This document shows, in pieces, positions 1-8,756 of a stretch of DNA of 64,000 bases. Under the pieces are notes generated by a model that was not told the DNA's origin, searched no databases, and was given only the letters and a program-made list of their open reading frames with translations. Source of the stretch: Lepisosteus oculatus (taxonomy: Eukaryota > Chordata > Actinopteri > Semionotiformes > Lepisosteidae); contig NW_027168320.1 in assembly GCF_040954835.1 (NCBI RefSeq), forward strand, positions 337,501 through 401,500. The letters are read 5' to 3'. Each line of letters opens with the position of its first letter. Positions within the stretch are counted from its first letter, which is position 1. The position numbers were made by a program, and so were the translations under genes.

Positions 1-188
1 CATTTGCAGATTTAGAGGCAGCTTCGATATTCGTTTTACAGACGGGTTTTTTTTTTGAATATGGGTCACACACATGCCACAGCAACAAAACATCTCTAGA
101 GATGAGGCTATAGATCACCTTTCCATCCTGCAGGTTTTCCTCCCAAAGCCTACGGCACCAACGGCGACCCCTGCTGGCCGGGAGAGCA

Positions 189-309
189 AAAGCTTACAGC
201 ACCTGGTATTCCCAGGCGGACTCCCATCCAAGTACTAACCAGGCCCGACCCTGCTTAGCTTCCGAGATCAGACGAGATCAGGCTTGTTCAGGGTGGTGTG
301 GCCGTAAGC
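189..309 (-). rRNA. 5S ribosomal RNA gene
   Basis: The minus strand reads as a 121-nt vertebrate 5S rRNA from GCTTACGGCC at the 5' end to GTAAGCTTT at the 3' end. The internal control region (GAAGCTAAGCAGGGTCGGGCC) and the GTACTTGGATGGGAG segment are preserved. I see one clear change from the usual vertebrate sequence, in the GGGAGACCGCC segment (GGGAGTCCGCC here). Four T residues follow on the minus strand and could end Pol III transcription. The product would be the 5S RNA of the large ribosomal subunit. It may be functional or a recently separated copy; no second unit is present, so a tandem 5S array cannot be shown. Confidence 0.93.
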
Positions 310-675
310 GAAAGCCCTGGCGCCTGACTCGCTACTTGAAGCTGTGTGTGGCGGGGGCTCCGTGCCCCCCGAGCGGGACTGAAGGATCGTTCGTGTGCAA
401 CTCTTTGGAAAGGAGCTGCTTTCCAAATCGCATTGCGTGTCTGGATGTTGGCGAATGCGCTCCCTTGTGTTGGCTCGTCCCGCACTGGAGGAGGACAAAC
501 AATCTGCACGGAGGAGCACCAGGCAAGTCTTCACCAGACAAAAACCTCCAGTGCACAGCACTCTGGAAACATTTCGGGGCTTTCGCGTGTTTATTTCAGC
601 ACGTAAAGCGCACCGGTCCAACACGTCGGCCGGGCGCGCGGCGCCTCCGCCCTCTTGTGGCCTTGCGCCGTCAGA

Positions 676-783
676 GCAAGAGGCTCCTTCTCGCTGCCCT
701 TCCGCTGTGTTGCAGGGCCCCGAGAGGGAACCCGGAGCGCGCACTTTGTGGGGGGCGGGGGACCGCGTTCGCGCTCTTCCCCC
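676..783 (+). ncRNA. Possible U1 snRNA-like 3' fragment (pseudogene)
   Basis: Positions 757-783 form a stem closed by a UUCG tetraloop with the same core as stem-loop 4 of U1 snRNA (GGGGGAC, GCGTTCGCGC, then CCCCC). Just before it, 743-751 reads ACTTTGTGG, close to the U1 Sm site. From 676 upstream similarity to U1 is weak, and the 5' splice-site-pairing end was not found. The likely reading is a diverged or truncated U1-derived sequence. It could also be chance in GC-rich DNA. Confidence 0.33.
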
Positions 784-914
784 GGTCTCTTGCGCGAGTA
801 CTAAATCTCACGGACAGGGGGGCCTCGTCATTGATTGTTACAGGTGAGACGGGGATTAGGAGGAGACCCCGACTGATGGGTAAAGGGGAGCACTAACACC
901 AGAGGGACACCCCC

Positions 915-937
915 GGCGTCTCTTTTTGAGAGACGCC
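915..937. repeat. Short perfect hairpin
   Basis: Nine-base perfect arms (915-923 and 929-937, GGCGTCTCT/AGAGACGCC) enclose a five-base loop. It lies between the U1-like fragment and a 5S-derived SINE. No function is assigned. Confidence 0.6.
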
Positions 938-954
938 CTGGGGTTTCCTAATGG

Positions 955-1200
955 CCAAGGAGGGTCGGGACCTCGGTTTGACGCCTCCCCTGAAGGACGG
1001 CGCCTGTTTGTGCAGCAGAGTGTCGCCATCAGGAGGCTGGGGCGTAAGAGAGCCACACAGCCCGCAGGGTGAACGCTCCCTACTGGTCCCAGTCACACCT
1101 CTTGCAGGAGCAGCAGCAACCGGAGCTTTTCCGGGGTGGAATCTCCCATCCGGGTGCCGGCCAGGCTCACACCTGCTGGGCTGCCCCGGGGGTGAGCCCA
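955..1200 (-). repeat. 5S rRNA-derived SINE, diverged copy
   Basis: On the minus strand the order matches the better copy at 5220-5497: a 5S-like segment (GAGCCTGGCCGGCACCCGGATGGGAG region), a body including a segment near CAGTAGGGAGCG, and a tail that includes the reverse complement of GACCTCGGTTTGACG. The copy is GC-rich and diverged. The family resembles vertebrate 5S-derived SINE3-type elements; the exact family name is not established here. Confidence 0.6.
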
Positions 1201-1744
1201 GTCGAGAGTCGCAGGGCCAGATCTAGTCACCGGGGAGAAACGATACAAGTGAAGGATTGCTCGGCTCTCGGCACTTGAAAAGACCGACAAATGTCTCGTT
1301 CCCGCCGGAGCTGAATGTACCCGCATGTGTGGTGTCGTCTTCTTCCCCCGCCCCGCTGTGTTTGCTGTATTGTCTCTGAAGCCGCCCCCCCCGAGACGAG
1401 ACGGGCTGTTCCTGTGCCCTAATTAACACTTTACAGGTGCCATTCCCCGGCATTGTGGCCATTGTCGGTGCTCACACGCGATAAGATAAGGCGGAGGAGA
1501 GCAGGGCATGCCCAGCGGCAGACATTCAAGGAGGGGGCAGTGCGAGGTGAGGTGAGGTGCGACACGCCGGGGCCCCGACGCAGCTAATGCGGAGCACTTG
1601 TTGGACTGGCATCGAAAGGACGTGTGCGCACGGAGCGAGCCTTCCCTGCGGCTCGCTCCGTACCCTAAAGGTACCAAAAGTCCACTAGTATAAGCATTAA
1701 GTCACTGTCACTGTCACCCCTGTTACAATGTGATTGCTACATAT
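1201..1744. other. GC-rich stretch without recognisable gene
   Basis: Several short frames cross this CpG-rich DNA but none resembles a known protein and no tRNA fold was found. There is a run of eight C residues near 1387 and a short inverted GAGCGAGCC/GGCTCGCTC motif near 1635-1658. Confidence 0.5.
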
Positions 1745-1915
1745 CTTCATTTCTTTGGTTTTTATCCAGTGTGTTGAAGTATTTCACAACACTACCTGTA
1801 GCCCGTCTGGAAATAAATCCTCATTCTGATTATTGACCTGGGCATGTACCAATAAATCACTGAGCATATATATATATCACTGTGTTGATGCTAGAGACCT
1901 TTATGTAATATTATG
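1745..1915 (+). repeat. Repeat family X, partial copy 1
   Basis: This segment shares a core with 2222-2515 (plus) and 6938-7228 (minus): a GTGTTGAAGTATTTCACAAC start, GTCTGGAAATAAATCCTCA, GGGC(A/T)TGTACCAATAAAT and a TATATATCACTG block. Only the first half of the repeat is present. No coding potential was seen and the family was not recognised. Confidence 0.7.
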
Positions 1916-2221
1916 ATGCTAAAATGTCATTTTCACATATATTAATGTAATAAATGATTGCTTATGCTTTATAAACAAATCTAATTAAAATAAAAGCTTA
2001 TGTTTTGTATTTATCTTGTACCATAGAACATGATTTTCTTTGTATTTCAAGCCCATAAAGTGTCCAAATGACACACTACATGATATAAGGAAGATTATCA
2101 CATGCATATCGGTATTATCTTTCTTATGAAAATGCATTCCTTTCATTACCTTTTACTTTTTAAAATGAACTCAAATTGTGTATAATGTAATAATTTAAGT
2201 AGAATAGATTCTAATAATATA
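1916..2221. other. AT-rich spacer
   Basis: AT-rich sequence between two copies of repeat X. No tRNA, coding region or recognisable element was seen. Confidence 0.5.
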
Positions 2222-2515
2222 ATGATCCAGTGTGTTGCACTACTTCACTGCTTCACTGCTCTATGCCGTCTGGAAATAAATCCTCAGACTGCTTACTGCC
2301 CTGGGCTTGTACCAATAAATTACAGGAGCACATCTATATATCACTGCGTTGAAGCAGGAGACACACAATCACTGCAAACACATCCTAAATACAGTGTTCC
2401 AGCACCTTTGACCTCATCCAGAACGTATCATTTCTTGAAAGGGATTGCTGTCCGAATGCACATCTGAATCCCAAACAGAATCTCTAGTAAAATACGATCA
2501 TTTGTGAAACAGGTA
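2222..2515 (+). repeat. Repeat family X, longest copy
   Basis: This ~290-bp copy matches the reverse complement of 6938-7228 along nearly its whole length, from CCAGTGTGTTG to the TTTGTGAAACAGG end. An 81-codon frame inside it is not conserved between copies, so I treat it as non-coding. It may be a non-autonomous transposable element, but no terminal repeats or target duplications were identified. Confidence 0.75.
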
Positions 2516-2689
2516 AATGACCGTCTCAGGGGCCCATTCCTCATTCTCAAGACACATCTATGCAGTACGTACACCATGCATTGAGCAATAGGGATTAAAG
2601 ACACCACAGGTAAGGTTAGAAGTCATTCTGACTATATTCTAAAATATTGGACTCATATTCTTATGATGGCAGTCACTTATGATAGTGAC

Positions 2690-2755
2690 AGAGACGCTGT
2701 GTTGCAAAAGGGCGCTGTCTTTTGGATGAGATGTAAAACAGAGGTCACAGCGAGC
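2690..2755 (+). repeat. 5S-derived SINE tail fragment
   Basis: The stretch from GACAGAGACGCTGTGTTGCAAAAGG through GGATGAGATGTAAAACAGAGGTCACAG is the reverse complement of the SINE tail at 5255-5320. Only the tail is present. Confidence 0.6.
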
Positions 2756-3045
2756 TGAAAAACACGTTTTGAAAAGTGTGCTTTTCCTGCCCCAGAAGTT
2801 AAATGGGGGTGACCAAAGTTGCCCAAACGTGTTTATTTCTGCTGAAAAACCCGTTTTGACAACTTCTGCACAGTGGGGTTAAGGGCTGACTCAGTGGGCT
2901 CTAATGAGCCAGGCAGTTACATTGGGATTCCAAGGTTTGAAAAAACACGTTTATTTCGAGCTGAAAAACAAGTTTTGAAAAGTGTGCTTTTCCTGCCCCA
3001 GAAGTTAATTGGGGGTGACCAAAGTTGCCCAAACATGTTTATTTC
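2752..3045 (+). repeat. Two direct copies of a ~90-bp sequence
   Basis: About 2752-2847 and 2958-3045 are near-identical direct copies containing GAGCTGAAAAACA, TTTTCCTGCCCCAGAAGTTAA and GGGGGTGACCAAAGTTGCCC. The DNA between them contains degenerate pieces of the same motif, suggesting local tandem duplication. Confidence 0.75.
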
Positions 3046-3046
3046 T

Positions 3047-3240
3047 CTGTCACTATGCTGGGGCATTGGGACCCGCACAGACCTCAGGGTGAATGCCCTC
3101 CCGCCGGCACCATTAACACCGCTTCCAGCTGGAAGCTTTGTTTTTCCCTGTAGCTCACCCTTATCCGGGTACTGACCTGGCTCACACCTGCTTAGCTTCA
3201 GTGGGTTTTCAGTTGCGAGTTGCAAGGGGATGCAAGTGAT
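3047..3240 (-). repeat. 5S-derived SINE, 5' part
   Basis: The minus strand carries GAAGCTAAGCAGGTGTGAGCC and GTCAGTACCCGGAT, a degenerate 5S internal promoter, then a body shared with 5320-5497. The tail is missing. It directly adjoins tRNA-Gly at 3265-3335 exactly as the copy at 5220-5497 adjoins tRNA-Gly at 5532-5602, so the SINE and tRNA were duplicated together. Confidence 0.8.
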
Positions 3241-3264
3241 GGAGCCGCTCGCTGCAAAAGCCGC

Positions 3265-3335
3265 TGTATTGGCCGGGAATCGAACCCGAGCCTCCCGCGT
3301 GGCAGGCGAGAATTCTACCACTGAACCACCAATGC
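3265..3335 (-). tRNA. tRNA-Gly(GCC)
   Basis: A 71-nt tRNA with anticodon GCC in a CTGCCAC loop, intact D and T arms and a T loop reading TTCGATT. One acceptor pair is broken: 5' GCATTGG faces CCAATAC, leaving a C-A mismatch at the second pair. Four T residues follow on the minus strand. It is a near copy of 5532-5602, where the acceptor stem is perfect, so this copy may be impaired. Confidence 0.9.
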
Positions 3336-3538
3336 TCAGTGCCTGGGCCTTCAAAAAAGACGCTTTTTTGGTGCTCTGTGCAAAACGCGTCGACATCTGC
3401 AAAATGCCATTCGCGGACACTGAAGAACTTATTTCCAAGGCAGCGGGTACAAGCGATTGGGCGTTTTAAAACCACCAGGAACAGCAAAGAGGCGCGCTTC
3501 TTTGCTTCTGCCGAAACACACCGACTGAAGGCGGACAA

Positions 3539-3620
3539 CGTAGTCGGCAGGATTGGAACCTGTGCTGGGAGACCCCAATGGATTTCTAGTCCATCGCCTT
3601 AACCACTCAGCCACGACTAC
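3539..3620 (-). tRNA. tRNA-Ser(AGA), possibly impaired
   Basis: An 82-nt class II tRNA with a long variable arm and anticodon AGA. The acceptor stem GTAGTCG/CGACTAC is perfect. The T loop reads TTCCAAT instead of TTCGAAT, which alters the B box and the usual purine at position 57, and the variable arm contains CCCAGCAC instead of CCCCGCGC. The 5' flank (TGTAGCAAGAA-type) is shared with the other tRNA-Ser copies. Confidence 0.85.
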
Positions 3621-3966
3621 AGCAAGCCCCACTGCCGCTGCGTTCTTGCTACAATCTTACCTGGATCGCGAGGCGCCGGCGGAAGCCTATTTCAAAGTCG
3701 TTCTCCCTTTCAAAAAAACATTTCCAAAATACAAGCCTTGCAGACAGACACGCCTCAGAGGACTTAAGGGTGGCTTCATGTCGGAATGATAAAGTCTCCC
3801 CGTCCGGACATGAAAATGCCACTTTGTTACACACAAAAAAAGAATCAACAACAGAGAAATGCCCACAAGCATTTGAAAAGCCGCACCACGTCGCACTTGA
3901 AATAGCTCTTACATTAGTGGTAGACGCAGGAATCGCCTTTTTATTTACGCTCTTACCAACGCGATG
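3621..3966. repeat. tRNA-Ser 5'-flank block
   Basis: This flank (AAAGTCGTTCTCC, CTCAGAGGACTTAAGG and GATAAAGTCTCCCCGTCCGGAC) recurs next to the tRNA-Ser copies at 6560, 18317, 22834, 44454 and 62907. The flank and the gene therefore moved together as one duplication unit. No coding sequence was seen. Confidence 0.75.
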
Positions 3967-4283
3967 GAAAGCAAAACAAAGCAAAGCAGAGCAAAACAAA
4001 ACGAACAAACGAAAACCCTCACGTCCCGCACTTGCATATAACGCCGTTACGAGCCCAAGCGGTATTGTACGTCATCCTAGCACTGCACCCCGGGGCGTAC
4101 GGTATATGGGAACGAGCACACGCCACGAATCGTTTCGAATCACTCCCTACAGCTGTAAGGCACCTTGAAGCGTGCACCCCCAACATTCTTCTTTGCGCAT
4201 CTGTGAAAGGTAAACTCTTGAGCAAACTCAGAACCAGCTCTAAGGAAACTAATCCGATTAGACGTTACTTTGACTCATCTTTT
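3967..4283 (+). repeat. Duplicated block D, copy 1
   Basis: Near-identical to 57303-57612, starting with AAACAAAGCAAAGCAGAGC and ending at TAGACGTTACTTTGACTCAT. A more diverged version lies at about 59540-59790. Its last part overlaps, in inverted orientation, sequence at 17755-17890 in the tRNA arrays. No product is predicted. Confidence 0.8.
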
Positions 4284-4572
4284 TAAGCTCAGTGCTGGAT
4301 TGCTCAAACTCCAGCTAGGGTTAGGGTTAGCATTCCCACGCTACTTAGACACTTTGTTTACGCTCAGTGCTGGATTTTGGGAACTTCAGGACGAGTGGGA
4401 ATTTTCTCCTATCTGTCAATTCTGTATTGTTTTGGAGACTCTTGGCTGCCTATGTTGTACAGTGCAGCGTGAAGGAAACATTTTCCAAAACTGTCAGCTC
4501 AAAAGTTGTAAGAAAACCTCTCCAGCTGCTTTAACTCTTCATTTTCGTCATTTAATGTGACACTCGATGTAT

Positions 4573-4611
4573 AACTGGAGCCTCACATATGCAAATGGTG
4601 AGGCTCCAGTT
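4573..4611. promoter_or_regulatory. Perfect hairpin with octamer motif in the loop
   Basis: Fourteen-base perfect arms (4573-4586 and 4598-4611, AACTGGAGCCTCAC and its complement) flank an 11-base loop containing ATGCAAAT, the octamer bound by POU/OCT factors and found in distal elements of snRNA genes. The arms overlap a short direct repeat of CCAGTTCGACACC. No snRNA coding sequence was recognised nearby, so a regulatory role is only inferred. Confidence 0.4.
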
Positions 4612-4900
4612 CGACACCCAGTTCGACACCACTTTACAGTATATGACAAGAGCATGGCAGACTGTGCCGGACCGGCAGATAACTTCCGCTTATTTTTACC
4701 ATATTAAACATTGGAAATCCTCCCACTTGCATTTGTGACACTTGATTTTGGCTCCACCTAAGACACTCTTAAATCTTCAAACACTTTTCTCTTCTCCTGC
4801 AACACTCTTGTCTGTCGGCACTATGTGGCAGCGTTGCATGACAACCCCTCTCACCACGGAAAGGAACCTAACAGCTTCGGTAAGAGAGGAGAAAAGGACC

Positions 4901-4974
4901 TGGCCCGTACGAGGCTCAAACCCATGACCTTGGCGTTATTAGCACCACGCTCTAACCAACTGAGCTAACCAGCC
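4901..4974 (-). tRNA. tRNA-Ile(AAT), diverged
   Basis: A 74-nt tRNA with anticodon AAT in the loop CTAATAA. The D and anticodon arms match vertebrate tRNA-Ile(AAT) closely. The T stem still pairs but the T loop is TTTGAGC rather than TTCGAAC, weakening the B box and the G19-C56 contact. A TTTT stretch follows on the minus strand. It is either a weak gene or a recent pseudogene. Confidence 0.8.
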
Positions 4975-5219
4975 TCATAACAGTGCTTCTCTCTGTGCTG
5001 CAAGAAATCGAACTCAGGGAATTTCTTTTGTCCTCCTTTGAATAGAAAGCCGTGTAATTCAGTGTACGGGCTTTCTCGCGCAGTTTCATGGTTCTTGTAA
5101 CCCAAATCCTACACTGGCCTGAAGTGCCCCCCCATTTCACAGCATTTTTCAGCTGATTTAAAATGTACCTAAAGGAGAAGCATTATTGAAGACCATCAAT
5201 TACCAAGAGCTTTTGTCAA

Positions 5220-5497
5220 AGGTTTTGGTGGTCATTTTTAATGACCACAGAGCGCTGTGACCTCGGTTTTACATCTCATCCAAAAGACAGCGCCCTTTTA
5301 CAACACAGCATCTCCGTCACTATACTGGGGCATTGGGACCCACACAGACCTCAGGGTGAGCGCCCCCCCGCCGGCACCATTAACACCGCTTCCAGCTGGA
5401 AGGTTTGTTTTTCCCTGTAGCTCACCCTCATCCGGGTACTGACCTGGCTCACACCTGCTTAGCTTCAGTGGGTTTTCAGTTGCGAGTTGCAAGGGGA
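5220..5497 (-). repeat. 5S-derived SINE, best copy
   Basis: Minus strand, 5' to 3': a 5S-like promoter (GAAGCTAAGCAGGTGTGAGCC and GTCAGTACCCGGATG), the body (CAGCTGGAAGCGGTGTTAATGG and CCCAATGCCCCAGTATAGTG), and the tail (GGATGAGATGTAAAACCGAGG then GTGGTCATTAAAAATGACC). The tail is typical of 5S-derived SINEs in fishes. The copy looks nearly full length. Confidence 0.82.
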
Positions 5498-5531
5498 TGC
5501 AAGTGATGGAGACGCTCGCTGCAAAAGCCAC

Positions 5532-5602
5532 TGCATTGGCCGGGAATCGAACCCGAGCCTCCCGCGTGGCAGGCGAGAATTCTACCACTGAACCACCAAT
5601 GC
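5532..5602 (-). tRNA. tRNA-Gly(GCC)
   Basis: A complete 71-nt cloverleaf with a perfect GCATTGG/CCAATGC acceptor stem, anticodon GCC, intact T loop and a TTTT run just downstream. It is the best of the Gly(GCC) copies here and probably functional. Confidence 0.95.
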
Positions 5603-5815
5603 TCAGTGCCTGGGCCTTCAAAAAAGACGCTTTTTTGGTGCTCTGTGCAAAACGCGTCGACATCTGCTTCCAGCTGCAAAATGCCATTCGCGGACGCTGA
5701 AGAACTTATTTCCAAGGCAGCGGGTACAAGCGATTGGGCGTTTTAAAACCACCAGGAACACCAAACAGGCGCGCTTCTTTGCTTGCGCCGAAACACAAAG
5801 ACAGGAGGTGGACAA

Positions 5816-5838
5816 CGTAGTCGGCAGGATTCGAACCT
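5816..5838 (-). pseudogene. Truncated tRNA-Ser 3' end
   Basis: Only the discriminator, acceptor 3' strand and T arm of a tRNA-Ser remain (AGGTTCGAATCCTGCCGACTACG on the minus strand). The sequence then switches to unrelated DNA. The corresponding complete gene in the sister block is at 3539-3620, so a rearrangement broke this copy inside the gene. Confidence 0.85.
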
Positions 5839-6420
5839 CTTTCTGTCTATTATATACTAAATATTCTCGTCTGTCTCTTGTTTGTATAGAACTGAATGTC
5901 CCTGACAATGTACTGTTAGTTTTAATTGAAGAACGGCATTTGTGTTCAAATATATCAGACAAGTTTACGTAACTGCTCATGCGACACTCAGTTGTAATTA
6001 GTCAAGAAATAAAGTCGAACAACAGCTGCGGGTTTGATTCTGAACGTATCAGATTGCAGCACCTTTTACTTCAATTGACAAATGATAGAGATTCGAAGAG
6101 AGATCCTTCAGACCAGCAAGCAAACCCACGGCTATTTCGGTTTTATATCTAGGCAACGTTGGTGTCTGCAATAGCATACATGAAAGCGTGATGCAATTTC
6201 TGTGGCTACATTTGTTGCACGTCATGCACAGTAAGAGTGTTTCTAACACCAAATAAAAAGTCAACAATTAGCGATCACGCCTTCTCCTCAGTTAACCCAC
6301 TGAAACCCTTGCTGTTAACAGTTCTTTAATGCGTGCTTTACGAGCACCTACATATTGTGTCGGTTCTTTCAGTTTTATTCTTTAGGTTTTCAAAGGCATA
6401 AGTAGAACACCAGAGGTGCG
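5839..6420. other. Unassigned sequence after the tRNA-Ser breakpoint
   Basis: The start contains CTGTCTATTATATACTAAATATTC and GTACTGTTAGTTTTAATTG. No tRNA, long frame or recognised repeat was identified. Confidence 0.4.
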
Positions 6421-6559
6421 AACGCAAGATGTGTGGTTATCTGAAGAACTCATTTCCATGGCAGCGGGGCCAAGCAATTCAGCGTTTTTATAGTACCAGG
6501 AAAGGAGAAGCAGCACTTCGCCTTTGCCGCGCAGGCACAAGGAGACGTACGGCAGATGC

Positions 6560-6641
6560 CGTAGTCGGCAGGATTCGAACCTGCGCGGGGAGTCCCCAAT
6601 GGATTTCGAGTCCATCGCCTTAACCACTCGGCCACGACTAC
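6560..6641 (-). tRNA. tRNA-Ser(CGA)
   Basis: An 82-nt class II tRNA. The acceptor, D, T and variable arms match the Ser family and the anticodon loop CTCGAAA gives CGA. All stems pair. No clear T run lies immediately downstream on the minus strand. Probably functional. Confidence 0.93.
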
Positions 6642-6689
6642 AGCAAGTTTGCCATCGCCGCATTCCTCCTTTAATCTAACACGGCGTGC

Positions 6690-6850
6690 GACGTGGCTGC
6701 GGAAACCTTTTCAAAGTCGCTCTCCGTTAAAAAAAATAAATACCTTTGACAAAATACGTGCCGGCAGACAGACACGCCTCAGAGGGTTTAAGGCTGGCTT
6801 CACGTTCAAATGATAAAGTCTCCCCGTCCGGATGTCAAAATGCAGCTGAA
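6690..6850. repeat. tRNA-Ser 5'-flank block, second copy
   Basis: Same flank as 3640-3830, including CTCAGAGGGTTTAAGGCTGGCTTC and GATAAAGTCTCCCCGTCCGGA. It is truncated before repeat X. Confidence 0.75.
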
Positions 6851-6937
6851 AAGTATTGCATGTTCATGTGTATTGCATGTGAAAGTATTGCATAATTGTG
6901 TCTGAAAATGAGCAATGGGCACCTGAGAGACTCATTT

Positions 6938-7228
6938 GCCTGTTTCACAAATGATCATATTTGACTAGAGATTCTGTTTGGGATTCAGTTGTGCATTCTG
7001 ACAGCAATCCCTTTCAAAAAATGATACATTCTGGATGAGGTCAAAGGTGCAGGAACACTGTATTTAGGATGTGTTTGCACTTATTCTGTGTCTCTAGCTT
7101 CAACACAGTGATATATATATATATGCTCAGTGATTTTTTGGTACATGCCCAGGGCAATAATCATTATGAGGATTTATTTCCAGATGTGCTAGGGGTAGTG
7201 TTGTGAAATACTTCAACACACTGGATTG
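6938..7228 (-). repeat. Repeat family X, inverted copy
   Basis: Reverse-complement match to 2222-2515, ending at AACACACTGGA next to the Ty3/Gypsy fragment. It carries a short (TA)n run near 7110. Confidence 0.78.
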
Positions 7229-8754
7229 CAGGTTTAGACCCCCTGCACTCTTACTCCTTAAAAACCTGAAGCGTCTGGCGTCTCGCCGACGTCGAAAACC
7301 CCCCTCAGGCTGTACTCGTACTCGGCTAACTGCTGTGGAACCCTGCGTGAGCAGCCGCTGCGCCACGGTGACGGCTGGCGACCCACGGATGCCCCACTAT
7401 CGGCCGGCTCCAGCCCCGGCTGGTCCTCTAGAGCCTCCCCACACGGCTCCTCCTCCCGGGTCGGTAGGGGGCCAGGCGGTCTCGGTGCAGGACCACCACT
7501 CTCCCCCGTGTTTGCAACCGGACATGGTAGCAGACCTCGCCCACCACCCAGAGTACCTCAGCGGGCCCCTCCCATGACAGCGCCAGCTTAGGGCTGAGGC
7601 ATTTGCGGCGGCACGGGTTGTACACCCAAACCGAGTCCCCGGGCTGGAAGGCAGGCCCCCTGCAGCGCAGGTCGTAGTGCCGCTTCTACCGGACCCCCGC
7701 CTGTGTCAAGTGGGTCCGTGCAAAGCTGTGCACCTGCTGCATCCGCTGCCGCAGGTCCCACTCGTAGTCCGGTCCAGCCAGCGGTGCCGACCCGTCTCCG
7801 GGCAGCGGGCCGGAGACCAGGTCCACCGGGGTTCACATTTCCCGGCCCAGCATGAGCGAGGCCGGGGTGCACCCGGTGGATTCCTGGACCGCGGTCCGAT
7901 ACGCCCAGAGCGCAAGGGGGAGGTGGCGGTCCCAGTCCCGTTGGTGCCGGGACACCAGGGTGGCCAGCTGGGTGGTGAGGGTACGATTAAACCGCTCCAC
8001 CAACCCGTTGCTCTGGGGATGCAGCGGTGTGGTCCGCGTCTTGTGATCCCCAGGCGCTGGCACACTCTGGCGAAGACCTGGGACTCGACGTTACGCCCCT
8101 GGTCACTATGTAACTCCTCCGGCACCCCCAGCCTGGCAAACATCCCCTCCAGCAGTGCATCGGCCACCATGGGGGCACTCTAGTCCGGTAGGGCGAAGGC
8201 CTCCAGCCACTTCATAAAATAATCCATGGCCACCAAGACGTAGAGGTTCCCGGCCTCGGTGCGCGGAAACGGGCCCAAAACGTCCACCCACACCCGCTCC
8301 ATAGGAGCCCCCGCCTGGTGTTGTTGGAGGGGGGCCCGAGACCGCTCGGGGGGACCCTTCTGCGCCACGCACACTGCACACGTTCGGCAGTACCGCTCCA
8401 CGTCCTGGTGGCAAAGACCCCAATAAAAATGGCCTCGGAGGCGCTGCAGGGTATTTTTACCGCCGAAGTGCCCCACGCCCGGCTGGCCATGCACTGCTCG
8501 GAGCACCGCCCCGCGGAGCGACCAAGGCAACATCAGCTGCCACCGTACCTCGCCACTGGAGGGTACCCGCCACCCCCGGCACAGCACCCCGTCCTTTACC
8601 TCCAAGGCCTCCCACAGGATGCACAGGGCCTTGACAGACTTTGGGTGTGGGGCGAGCTTCTCTCGCTTAGGCCGCACTCCGGCTACCACTCCCAGCATGC
8701 CCAGCGGTACTACGAGTGCCTGGGGGCGCTTCCTCCTCACCACCAGGCGAGGGC
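7229..8754 (-). pseudogene. Ty3/Gypsy-type pol fragment (integrase), broken
   Basis: On the minus strand, 8743-8180 encodes the end of pol with an H2C2 zinc finger (HGQPGVGHFGG, then CRTCAVCVAQ) and the first catalytic block (WVDVLGPFPR, aspartate in VDVLG). The frame stops at a TAG at 8180 just before the next integrase block. The following pieces are in shifted frames: 8170-8060 (LHSDQG block), 8063-7833 (HPQSNGLVERFN with the catalytic glutamate) and 7625-7428 (WEGPAEV, a C-terminal GPY-like domain). At least one nonsense change and two frameshifts are therefore present. No gag, protease, RT or paired LTR remains. It is a dead, GC-rich fragment, and the gag piece at 14717-15056 may be from a related element. 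Confidence 0.88.
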
Positions 8755-8756
8755 GT

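Noticed and set aside
268-900. Several overlapping frames of 70-186 codons on both strands
   Set aside because: They lie in CpG-rich DNA over the 5S gene and U1-like fragment, overlap in many phases and show no domain, so they are compositional.
4316-4330. TAGGGTTAGGGTTAG, a telomere-like motif
   Set aside because: Only two and a half units, with no degenerate extension; too short to claim an interstitial telomere.
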